Translations under genes and position numbers: made by a program
Notes under the pieces: model-generated
Databases searched by the model: none
Told to the model about the DNA's origin: nothing
Seen by the model: only the letters and a program-made list of their open reading frames with translations
Shown: in pieces, positions 1-43,043 of the stretch
How positions within the stretch are numbered: the stretch's first letter is position 1
How the letters are laid out: each line of letters opens with the position of its first letter
Assembly: GCA_943735955.1 (NCBI GenBank)
Contig: OX030961.1
Span: 1,851,483-1,915,482 of the forward strand
DNA length: 64,000 nucleotides
Direction of reading: 5' to 3'
Source: Piscicola geometra
Taxonomy: Eukaryota; Annelida; Clitellata; Hirudinida; Piscicolidae

Positions 1-232
1 AAATGCAATTTTTCCCATCTGTTTGTTGACAGTAAATTTGCGTTCTCTTGCTGACAATGTAATCAAAACAGCAAAAAAGTGTTCAATTTGGGTAAGTTTA
101 AATGCATTAAAAATGTTAAATGCGTTAATTTTAAAAAATGCGTTTAAATATTTAACGGCGTTAAACAACTTAACGGTCGTTAATTGATTAACGCCTCAAT
201 CGAAAGTTAGCGTAGATTAAAGCACAGTTCTA
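1..232 (-). mobile_element. hAT-family element, terminal fragment (family A)
   Basis: The reverse complement of this segment matches, nearly base for base over about 230 bp, the left end of the hAT element at 30279-31407. It shares the terminal A(G)AGCTGTG-like end (here near 223-232), the runs of TTAACG/CGTTAA, and the inner stretch with GCTGTCAACAAACG-like sequence. The rest of the copy lies left of the window. It is a relic with no coding sequence here. Confidence 0.75.
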
Positions 233-407
233 GTTAAAACTTTATATCTCAAAAACTCGAGTTGCTAGGAAAGAACTACTGCCATATTTGAATTCAGAGG
301 ATCAAGTTCATATGAAATCAGCTCAAACTATTCAGACACAAAAATGGATGTCAGCAATTGTTATCATTCGATTATATATTTATATAATAACTGCAAAAAA
401 ACCTGTA

Positions 408-408
408 C

Positions 409-491
<83 letters not shown>

Positions 492-492
492 C
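408..492. repeat. (GT)n microsatellite
   Basis: An almost pure GT dinucleotide run of about 80 bp. Short reading frames through it (poly Cys-Val) are artefacts of the repeat. Confidence 0.95.
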
Positions 493-1790
493 GTATCTGG
501 GCACCTATTTTGCTTGTGCTGACACTCGCGAGTGCTTGTCGATATAAAATCTTTGAGGCGATGGAGGAGAGGTGCACTGGTGTGAGGGTGGCAGCCGAGG
601 CTTCAGAAGCAAATAAAGATTTTAAATCGAAAAATAATAAAAAGAAATGTACATTTTTTTAAGTAATTCCCAAGTACAACTGCATGCACTGCAACAACAC
701 AACTGCATGCACTACAACAACACAACAACATCAAAAGATCGAAACCACAATGAATAAAGATCGACTGTCGAATAAATCGATCAGAGCATTGATGGATGGT
801 GTCTGCAGGGAGAACTGTTGAAGGGCTGGTGGAGAGGGAAGAGGAGGCATGAAAAAGAGAAGAAGAAATGAGGAAAAGAAGATGAAAAGTCTGAGCAGAG
901 TTCCTTCTCTGGGAGAGTAAAAATGGGAACAATGAAGGAAAGAAACCAATGTTTTTATAAGGAAAACATTTTGAACGCCAGGCTCCAGAGTTGTAATCAT
1001 GACGTATTCACACGCGAGTTCTTGTATAAATGTGTTTGTGTGTGTGTGTTTGTGTTTGTGTGTATTATGAGAAATGAGTGTGTGTGTATATGTTTGTGTG
1101 AGTGTGTGTTTGTGTGTGTCTGTATGCATGTGTGTATGTGTGTGTATGGATAGTTTTATGGCGTGACACGACATCTCGCCATCTATTTTCGATTATGCCG
1201 TCAGAAACAAGCCCCCTTCGTGCGACATCGCCATGTCTTTTCCTGCAGTCTGAAAAAGCGATTAATAATTGGCAGCAATTGATCGGGAGTTGTGAAGGAA
1301 AATATGAAAAAATAGATTCAAAAACTCGTTCAAAAACACTTGCTCGAACATGAAACATATGTTAAAAAAAACTTTAAAAAACAAACAAAAAATACACACA
1401 TAAATATACAAACAAACACACACATAAACATTTCACTAACACACACATATACGAAGACACACACAAAAACAAAGATTATGAGAAATGAGCGTGTCGTCAA
1501 TCGATCGTCATCAATGAATCATCAGGGTCTTGTGCAAACATAATTATTATAACTGACATCTTTTCATTGCCGCATCTTTTTTTATTAAATGTCATTATTA
1601 TTTTTATTATTTATGTTTTTATTTATGTTTTTCTTAAGTTATTCACTAATTGCCATGCATTTGTTCATCAACTGCCTTCCTCCTGCCTCGTGCACGGAAT
1701 TGCAAACAGTTTCTCCTTTTTTCTCATATAAAAACTAAGAACAGAATAAAAAGTAAAAAATAGTAAAAACTTTTTAAAATCACATGATCC
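493..1790. other. Intergenic stretch, no gene seen
   Basis: This holds AT-rich sequence with an interrupted (TG)n tract around 1032-1148, CA-rich patches around 1390-1465, and unremarkable unique sequence. No protein family was recognised in any frame. Upstream non-coding exons of the lectin-domain gene that starts near 3.1 kb could lie here, but nothing identifies them. Confidence 0.4.
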
Positions 1791-1795
1791 TTTCA

Positions 1796-1885
1796 CAACA
1801 CCCCACCACACCACACTACACCACACCACACCTCACCCCACCATACCACACCACACCACACTTCATTACACCACACCAAATTTCA
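1796..1885. repeat. CCACA-type imperfect tandem repeat
   Basis: Repeated CACCACACCACA-like pentamers and variants run for about 90 bp just before the CTA array. Confidence 0.7.
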
Positions 1886-1962
1886 CCACGAGTAACTAAG
1901 AAGGCCCCATGCGAGCATTGCAGGCCAATAAAACTTGTCTGAGTTTCTGCGTCTTCTTGCAT

Positions 1963-2450
<488 letters not shown>

Positions 2451-2609
2451 CATCCACCTCTACAGAAAAATGAAAACTTATAGGATTTTGTTCACTAAAA
2501 TGCTGACTCAAAGTTTGAGGAAATAACTGAAAAGAGCTTTCAAAAGAAGGACAAAAAAGGAAGTGTGTGCAGAAGGACGAAAAAGAATCCTCAAGACTCC
2601 CTCATGCGA

Positions 2610-2732
2610 GTGCTGTACCAAACACCGCACCAAACACCGTACCAAACACCGCACCAAACACCACACAGACAAGCGCACAGACAACCACACAGACAAGCGC
2701 ACAGACAACCGCACAGACAACCGCACTCAGCC
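2610..2732. repeat. 10- to 14-bp minisatellites (ACCAAACACCG then ACAGACAACCGC units)
   Basis: Two adjoining short-period arrays: CCAAACACCG-type units, then CACAGACAA(C/G)CG-type units. Confidence 0.8.
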
Positions 2733-3129
2733 TGTTCTTCCTTTGCGTGTCGATGCAGCTCCCATGAGACACTACCTGCCACTCCTCGCCACTCTCCCTC
2801 ACCAATGAAGCCGCATCCAGCCTACATCCAGCCTTCTATCCACCATCATCATCACTATCATCATCATCATCGCCATCATCATCAACGACAACTTTCCCCG
2901 TTGGTCTTGGATCACGTGATTCCAATTACGGTGACGTCAGCAGGTGCAGCTTCATTAAAGCGTATTCAGGCGGTGATGATGATGATGGCGGTGGTGCTGG
3001 TGGGCTGGAATCTGGAAAAGAATGTTTTTTGTGGAGTTGAAGGGCTTGCTGTGGGGCAGGGAGGGAGGGAAAGTGCAGATGAGGTGGTTGAGGGGAACGA
3101 AATGACCTCAATAAAACAAACTGACGCAG

Positions 3130-15580
<12,451 letters not shown>

Positions 15581-15937
15581 CATTTGCATGCCTGTACTTT
15601 CTCGCAGTCTATCGGATTTGTTGCACTTTTATTTATTGGAAGGTGCGAGGCTTAGAAAGGGTTTTTGTTTGGTGGACTGTGCCACACCCTATGTCGATAA
15701 ACGCTCAAATGCGTCACAGCTCTCTAATCGGTTCCCTCATTTGGTCATATAATATATGGAACTTAAGCGACAGAAATCATTTCAATTTCTATTCCATTTC
15801 TTAACTTTGGTATTGTACAGTTTTTGATTTTCCAAATTTCTATGAAATTACTTTTTATGTGTAAAAGCTTGTCAAAAACTTCCCTACTTATTCTTCAGTA
15901 AAAGCCATTCCGTTCTCATGTCTCAGAACTAAAAATA

Positions 15938-16013
15938 CTAATTCATTAATCAATCAAATGCATTTTTATAGCGCTTTTTTAAATTTTCTAACTGAATTGT
16001 GTTGTGAAATAAA
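15938..16013. mobile_element. SINE tail fragment (TTTATAGCGCTTTTTT motif)
   Basis: ATTAATCAATCAAATGCATT followed by TTTATAGCGCTTTTTT resembles the segment at 62026-62095, a common 3' end of tRNA-SINEs in this window. Confidence 0.45.
16008..16013 (+). terminator. Candidate polyadenylation signal of the lectin-CUB gene
   Basis: AATAAA lies 428 bp after the stop codon at 15580 and 262 bp before the next start codon. Confidence 0.4.
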
Positions 16014-16275
16014 TGTTGTTAAACTTTTTGAAAAAATTTGGTTATAAAGCATAGTTTAATGTAATTGTTTGGAGTTATATTCGAGTACTCAACTAACTAG
16101 CAGCTCATCACTTTAACTTCACTCTTAGCCAATGACTAAAGAGCTTTAGGCCTGTATAGTTTTCTATACTTCACTAGTTACCCAGCCGGCTTGCTATTGT
16201 GTGGTTTGTGATGGCTGGTGCATAATGGAGATTGCATAGTCTAGAAGTGTTATGTATCTAAAATAAGTTTTTAAA

Positions 16276-34694
<18,419 letters not shown>

Positions 34695-36376
34695 CCTCTC
34701 GAACTTTCTGTTCATCTTCGACGTTTGCTTCTTCCAAAGCAGTATTCTCCACTTTGTCATTTTGTAGCGCACCTTTCAATGTTTTCGTTCAAGCACCAAT
34801 TAAGTCATTTTCAATTGCAATTAGTCTCTCACAGTCCTTAATTGACCACTAATCAATGTCTTCCACGATTATTTGTAAATAGTCTTCCACCAAAAAGTTT
34901 CTTGATTGTGCGATGATTTTAATACTTAGTCGGTATTTTTGATGCCTCGTCACCTTAAAGTTTAAGGCTTAAACAAAGTCTTTTTCTACATGCGTCTGCA
35001 GGCATGCACCCACCCCGCAGGAAATTCATCCTCTCTCACTTTCTTTTTCGTCGTTCTTGCGATTCAGTCAATTCACTCTTCAACCAATTCAAAACCGACT
35101 CAGTTATAAACATATGTGATTGAAGTTAATTTTTTAGAGGATAAAAGTATTATGAAATACTCTATAATTTGTAATATATATATATATAAATTATATAATT
35201 AAAATTAAAATATAAATTTATTTGAAAATATCAAATTAATGATTTTATAATACTTTTTCTCAGAAAAAAATTCATATAAATTAAGTCCGTTTAATTTATT
35301 TTATAATAAGAATATCTAAAAATAATCTATAAAAAAGTCAATTTCATAAATTAAGGGGTAAATTTACTGCAATTCGTTTCTTTGATGAATTTTATTATCA
35401 GTATCGGTATCATCATCATCACTTCGACCATACTGACACTATCAGCCTCCACATAAGCACGCACAAGACTGTCTCACACAGTCTCCAAAGAGGGGCCTCA
35501 CAGTCTTCAAAGAGGGGCCTCACAGAGTCTCCAAAGAGGGGCCTCAGTCTTCAGGGCCGCTTAAACAACAGTGACGTCTGTTGTCGAATGCTTGTGTCTC
35601 TTTGCTGTCACTGCCACCCCCACAGCAATAATGATGAAAGCCAACCGTTTGCTTGGCTTGTTGCTTGGCTGGTTGCTTGGATGCCTGCTTGGCTGGTTGC
35701 TTGGATGCCTGCCTTAGGTTTGTGCACTTGAATCTGCAGGAAACACCATGGAGACACCACGACAAAGATGCAAGTGACGTAGAATTGTTTATGTCTGCCA
35801 ATAAGAATTCGTCGATAAAATAGTTATATTTTCGAAAAACTGAAAAATAAATTCTCTCAAATGTAGCTACTTTCATGGAGAATGCAATGATAATTATCAA
35901 TGACTTATCAATTCGATGGGAAGCAGTGAAAGTGATCCGGTAAGTGAGGCTTCCATTTAGTTGGACTGCATCATTTATTGCACCACATCGTCGTAAAGTG
36001 CGCACTTGAGACGACTCACGTGCTCCACTGACGACCTCGGCAGCCTTTGAAGAGGACATTCGAATTGTGCATTCACGTGGCCATTTCATCGCCTTATTCG
36101 TCGTAAATTCTCAATTGTGGAGACAATGTATGGAATATACTTCATACATAACGTATGCTCCACACCCTGTATACATTATGCGTGATGCCTGCATGCTATG
36201 CACTCAGCTCTCATAAAACGGAGAGGTTAGAGCAGACTTGGAGCAAAAAAGCAGGCATACAATCATATCTTGATCACTTTGAGACGCCCGTCAGAAACGT
36301 GGCAACCTATGCCTTCGAAGGTCTCCAACTCGCAAGCCAACATCTGAAAATATAAAACTTACAAATCGCCATCAGA
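34695..36376. other. Intergenic region between MAGI and the receptor gene
   Basis: 3' flank of MAGI (no clear AATAAA nearby), a shorter relative of the family C element (about 35085-35377), three CACAGTCTCCAAAGAGGGGCCT repeats (35475-35540), a TTGCTTGGCTGG repeat (35640-35715), and the 5' flank of the receptor. No further gene was recognised. Confidence 0.45.
35085..35377. mobile_element. Family C-related AT-rich element
   Basis: Left CAACCAATTCAAAACCGACT and right AAGGGGTAAATTTACTGCAATTCG resemble the ends at 18031-18989, and the GTCCGTTTAATTTATTTTAT segment near the right end is shared with that element. Confidence 0.45.
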
Positions 36377-36725
36377 ATGCAAGCCCTCTCCACTGCAGCA
36401 GCACCCAACACGCACTTCCTTTTCGACATGAGCAACCTCTCGCAACAATTCTCTGACAGCCACCACCACAACTTCTTGGACAACTTCTCCAGCTTCCTGG
36501 TCTCGAAGGAGAACCTCCTGTACCAGGAGTTGAACATCTCGTTCAAGGAGATGCTGGCCAGGCCTCAGCAGCCCTACCCTCGCTTCTTCGTGGCAGCCTA
36601 CTCACTCATCTTCCTGCTCTCCCTCTTCGGAAACGTCCTCGTCATCGTCGTCATCCGCTCCAGCAAGTCGATGCGCAACGTGCCCAACTACTTCCTCTTC
36701 AACCTCGCCATCGCTGACTTGCTGG
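36377..36725 (+). CDS. GPCR exon 1: N-terminus, TM1, start of TM2
   Basis: ATG at 36377; three N-glycosylation sequons; GNVLVIVV and LAIADLL. Donor CTGG|GTGCGT, phase 1. Confidence 0.88.
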
Positions 36726-39700
36726 GTGCGTTGTCGTTGCGTGTGGAGTTTTGGCTAGATGTGGAGTTGTGGTTGGTCGTGGGGGGGTAGGGGTTAGTTT
36801 TGGTGGGTTGTGGTGGGGAGGTGTATGAGCGTGATGGAAGGCTGCTGTGTAGATCAACTTTCAAGCGTTGCATGGACTTAAAAGTTTCCAAATGAGAGGA
36901 AGTTTGATCACAAGGTTGGCAGACTCGATCACTTTTGATTGCCCGTGAAGCTTAAAGGCTGGTTGAGGAATTCAATTTATTCGACGTCGTCTGAAGGCTT
37001 GTCACCAGAGGTCAAGTAAGATTTGCTGGAGATAACTCGACGCACTACAGCTTCTCATGCGGTCTTTTGCGTCTCAAAGCAAGCGCTTGTTGGATCATTC
37101 AGAAAATAAATTCTTCGAAAATATAGCACTCGGAAAAGTTTATGGTTTCTGATGATGGAGAATCAGGGCTGCTTTATTATTTCCGAAGCCATTCTCCAAT
37201 CTTGCTGCATTGATTTCTTCTCTTTTTCTCTTCACTTCTTCAGCTGCACGCGCTTTCAACTGCGATCAAAGGCCGACAGCAAAACACTTTACTCTACCAC
37301 AACTCCACCACAGGCACTCACTCCATCAGCGCTTATGTCAATGAGTGCTTCTAAAAAGGGAAATGGTGAACATCATTTTTATTTGTGTTATTTCATTTGT
37401 ATTTCACTTTCCAAAGCAGCACTACATCCCACTAATTCAGAAGCAGCTGCGCGTCTGAACATTAGTGACTCAGTAATTCATTTGAAACTCTTTCATTTCT
37501 TTCTTTTTTCTTTTTTTTCTTTTTTCCTTCTTTTTTTTCTTTTTTCTTTCTTTCTTTTTTTCTTTCCATTTTTATCAACGAAGGCAAATGTCTTGGACGA
37601 ATAAATTAACATTTCTGAAAAAAATGTTTCATTTTTAAAATTACAATTTACTTTATCTCCGCATTTCCTGTCAATCAGCTCTTAAAAACCAAACACAAAC
37701 CTCAAAATACAAAACTCTTAAATTCCAAAAAAAAATTCAACAAGAACAAGAACGACTTTTCACTTTAACTCGACAATTAGTCGGCCAGATAAATAGTCCT
37801 TGATGAGTGTTTAGGAAAGGTTTCTTGGTGAGATGGGGTGTTGAAAAGAGAGATGTGTCGAAGAGAGAGGCGATCGGCTGAAAAGAACAGTGGAATGTTT
37901 ATATGCATTATTAGGAGTTTGTATTTATTCTTTCAGTTGTCCTTTAAGCAACAAATCTGTATTCTTCTCCTGTTATCAATTTGTTCATGATTACTTTCCG
38001 ATGAACTCAGCCATTCCTTTCACTCGCTCGCAAAGGCATTCAGGCGAAGTCGACAAGTGAATCTATTGAGGACGCCAAAAAGGCAACAAACACTTTTGTT
38101 TGTTGCTACAAACACTTTTGAAAGCATAGAACACTGATGAACTTTAATATTTATATTTGTTTATTAATCAATAAAATAATAATTGAAGTTGTATTAAGTA
38201 CTCCAGTCATAGCTTTAGCCCTATTCTTATCCCTAACCCTAACAAGCTCCCCATTTGGCCGTATTTGAAGCGGTGGCTTGTGAACCGCTACAACAATTAC
38301 TTTGTGGGACAGAGACTGCTCGTAGGTTGCAGTGCCTCCAACGAGCCTCGATTGTTTCTCCGACAAGTGGCGCCAAACATATGGGCTGCTTCTCAACAGC
38401 TAATAAATCCTTGTCAATTAGCAGCTGCCACCGCCCATCCATTATTCACTGCAAGAAAACTTTGTGACGTCAGTGAGTTTGTGACGTCGGTGAGTTTGTG
38501 ACGTCGGTGAGTTTGTGACGTCAGTGAGTTTGTGACGTTAGTGAGTTTGTGACGTCAGTGAGTTTGTGACGTCGGTGAGTTTGTGACGTCGGTGAGTTTG
38601 TGACGTCAGTGAGTTTGTGACGTCGGTGAGTTTGTGACGTCGGTGAGTTTGTCACGTCGGTGAGTTTGTGACGTCGGTGAGTTTGTGACGTCAGTGAGTT
38701 TGTGACGTCAGTGAGTTTGTGACGTCGGTGAGTTTGTGACGTCAGTGAGTTTTTGACGTCAGTGAGTTTGTGACGTCAGTGAGTTTGTGACGTCAGTGAG
38801 TTTGTGACGTCAGTGAGTTTGTGACGTCAGTGAGTTTGTGACGTCAGTGAGTTTGTGACGTCAGTGAGTTTGTGACGTCAGTGAGTTTGTGACGTCAGTG
38901 AGTTTGTGACGTCAGTGAGTTTGTGACGTCAGTGAGTTTAGAGACACAAGAGACGACGATGCTGACTGGCTGCAGGCTGCCCATGGAGGCAGGTGTGTGC
39001 TGCTTCAGCGGCTGCCTTCACGCATGCGGTCTTAATGACTCGTCACCAGTCGTTAGAAATGCACTCTCCATCATGTGGGCAAAAGAGGTGCTGATGATGA
39101 TGACTATGAGGATGATGTTGAGGCTGATGATGATGATTATGAAGATGATGTTGAGGCTGATGATGATGATTATGAAGATGATGTTGAGGCTGTTGATGAT
39201 GACTATGAAGATGATGTTGAGGCTGATGATGATGACTATGAAGATGATGTTGAGGCTGATGATGATGACTATGAAGATGATGTTGAGGCTGTTGATGATG
39301 ATTATGAGGGTGATGATGATTATGAGGATGATGATGATTATGAGGATGATGATGATTATGAGGATGATGATGATTATGAGGATGATGTTGAGGCTGATGA
39401 TGATGATTATGAGGATGATGTTGGGGCTGATTATAATGATTATGAGGATGATGCTTCAAGCTGCCTCCGTCACTGCCGCTCTCCTTGCAGCTGTCGAGGC
39501 ATCCTTTAGGATCATTACTACTCCCCTTTCTATTATTTTAATTGGAGCTCTGCTTTAATCTAGGTTAACTTTCGATTGATGCGTTAATAAACGCCGTTAA
39601 CAAATTAACGCATTTTTAACGTAGTTAACCAATCGAAATTAAACTTTTTCAAACTTACTTCATTATTTTACGCTACAGAAAAAAGTTAAATATATTTCGT

Positions 39701-39745
39701 TGAAACGGTATCTCTCATTATTATTATTATTATTTATTATTATTG

Positions 39746-39816
<71 letters not shown>

Positions 39817-42800
39817 ACGAAATGAAAGTTAGCAAGAAAGTATTATTTTTTGAAGAAATTAATATTCTCGATAAAATGGTGTCCTTAAAAATTCTATAGC
39901 GCATTTGATTTTCATAAAAATACCTATGAGCATCTTGCCCCCACGTGAACATCTTGCCCCCCTCCCCCCTCCTCTCTCGCATGGACATCTTGCCCCTCCC
40001 CCTCCTCTCTCACATGGACATCTTGCCCCTCTCCCTCCTCTCCCGCATGGACATCTTGCCCCTCTCCCCCCCCTTCCGCATAGGCATCTTGCCCCTCCCC
40101 CTCCTCTCTCGCATAGGCATCTTGCCCCTCTCCCTCCTCTCTCGCATAGGCATCTTGCCCCTCCCCCCCCTTCCGCATAGGCATCTTGCCCCTCCCCCTC
40201 CTCTCTCGCATAGGCATCTTGCCCCTCTCCCTCCTCTCTCGCATAGGCATCTTGCCCCTCCCCCCCCTTCCGCATAGGCATCTTGCCCCTCCCCCTCCTC
40301 TCTCGCATAGGCATCTTGCCCCTCTCCCTCCTCTCTCGCATAGGCATCTTGCCCCTCCCCCTTCTCTCTCGCATGGGCATCTTGCCCCTCCCCCTCCTTC
40401 CGCATAGGCATCTTGCCCCTCCCCCTCCTCTCTCGCATGGGCATCTTGCCCCTCCCCCTCCTCTCCTGCATGGGCATCTATCAGGCGCTATATTCCAGAT
40501 AGAGTTTGGGTTAATGAAAGGGTCAGATTCTCAAGAAAAGTAATATTTGATCATAAAGTTTCTATTGCGCAGTCCCATTCTCAAACGAGTGGCATTCTTA
40601 ACCTTTATCGTTCCAAGTTTTTTATTGTACTGTTAAATTTTTAATTCGTGAATAAAAACGTTTTTTTAGAATACTTATTTCAACTAATTTTTTAGCTCTT
40701 CAAATATACTTTTTATTACTTTTAATCTCTTTTGATGTTTTTCAATGAAATTTTTATCAAGGTAGGATCCGCTACAAATTTTTTTACTCAATAATTTACC
40801 GATTAAATTGATTTTTCTCTCAATTTTAAAATTTTAAACGTATCGCTAATGAAAGAACATCAAAGTTAACTACTTTAAAAAAAAAGATAAAAATGAAATA
40901 AAATAAAAATAAAATTTTTGCATTGATTAATCATCTTCCCATAGCTGGGGATGAAAAAGAGAGATCGATGTTAAAGATGTGCCAGAGATAATAGATGAAG
41001 CAATTATCTTTTTAACCTAATGGCGGAAAAGAATTAGAAAAATAGTGACGGACGAAAAAAATTTTAATGTTGGTTTTTGAGAATCAGAAAACAAGACCAA
41101 AAAAACGGGAAAAAAGAACTAAAAAGAAGAGTATGACTGGAAAAAAATTGGTTTTCTAAAACGGCTTTGAAGCAGCTCATACAGCATCTATATTGTCTAC
41201 ATTTCATTTCCTTTGCGAATTGAATCCATTGGAGCTTTAGACGTTCTTTTCAATTCAACAATGATCAAAATCCGATATGAATGTGAAAGTTGTTACCCAG
41301 GCTTTAAGCAAGGGTTTTAGTTTTTGGCTAGAAAAAATACTTTTAATTCACAGGTGATTATGATTATAATCAACTGTTGCCCTAAAAAAATAAAGTTTCA
41401 GTGATATATGACCACTTAAATAATAATTTGGCGGTTACCATTATTTATAAACTAATTAAATGTCAGTGTCGTGGCAGCATGGAAAGTCCACTGTAACGCA
41501 TCAAAGGAGAAACTCGGCCATTTGTCTTTTAGGAGAGCCATAAGAATGGCATCATTAAAGTTTGATGAAGCCGAAAAAACAAGCAAACAATTTGACGAAA
41601 GAGCAACAACTGATCTGCCAAACTCGATAGGATTTGATGGGTTTGGTCATCAAAAGTTGTCACTAGGCAAGGGCGGTGTAAATTTTTTCAATTAACGCTA
41701 GAAATATATTATTAAACTTCATGCTCATGAAGGGAAACTATGTTTTAAAATGTACCAAAAGCAATTTAACTTGTTATAAACTTCTTGCCATTTAATCCAT
41801 TTGTTTCATGCACTTCATTACGGAATTTTATTAGTTTTTTAAAATAATTCTTTATATGATTGTTCTATATGTAGAAATATAAAAAAAATTATGTTGGAAA
41901 TTTAATAGTTTTAAGTCTATCATTATAAGTCCTATCTTTTAGATAAGATGGTATTTTAGAGGTCTTCCTTTGTACATTTTCTATGCAGTCAATTTATTTT
42001 TTTAATGAAGGGCTCAAAACACTGCTAAGGTATTCTAGATGGGGCCTAACTATACCTTTAAATAATAATCTAAAAGTTTTTGTATCAAGAAATTTAAACG
42101 TTCTTCTAATTAGTCTTTTTATTTGGTTAGCTTTATTTACTTGCTTTTGGATGTGAATATGGAATTTCAAATTCTTGTCTATAATTACACCAAGGTTTTT
42201 ATCGTACTCTATACTCTCTAAAACTACCTGACCCCCTTCATAATCCTGCATGGAATAAACTCTTTCTTCCTTTTTACTTGCAATAGTTTACATTTATGTG
42301 AATGAAGTCTGAGGTTCCATTGCAGACTCCATTCCACTACCTACTTTGCTCATATCTTCTTGTAGCTTTGTTTAGTCCTCCTTTTCAATGAAAATTTCAT
42401 TAATTTGTTGATATATTTTACAATCATCAGCGTACATAAATATATTTGAACTCACTCTCTCTGGCAGATCATTGATAAATAAAACAAATAATAATGGGCC
42501 AAGACTGATCCTTGGGGGATGTCACTTTTTACTTTTACCCATTGTGATTCAACACCATTAACATTAACCCTTTGTACTCTATCATTTAGAAAATTACTTA
42601 TCCACCTACCAATTCCACAATTTTCTGATTTCTATATTAATTTTTTTCATAAAATATCTTTTATAAACTGTTGATTATTTCATTTCTATTTGTTATGTCA
42701 TTTTTTATTTAGCTGATCCTACCAACGCTACCACCTGGTAGCATAGTCATAGATATAGTCATATTTTTACAATTACATTTATATAAAAAAATATTTTTTA

Positions 42801-43002
42801 TATTGGCTACTTGGGTTATAAAGTTTACAAATTTTTGCTTCAAAACAATTTCCGATAGAATAAAGGTTAAACGGGGGGGGGGGGGGAACATGTACGCAAT
42901 CCACTCAGTTTTATCCTCTCCACGAAATTGAAGTTTGTGCGAGTTTCTATTTAACATTTCAATTAGAACTTTCACAATTTCCAAAGACCACGCAATGTTT
43001 GC

Positions 43003-43043
<41 letters not shown>

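Noticed and set aside
2960..3030. Signal peptide for the lectin gene at the run of Met codons (MMMMAVVLVGW)
   Set aside because: The hydrophobic core is too short and there is no clear cleavage site. The run comes from a GATGATGAT repeat. The true 5' exon is probably upstream.
39043..39510. Acidic Asp/Tyr-rich or Met-rich protein
   Set aside because: Generated by the GATGAT minisatellite; both strands are open.
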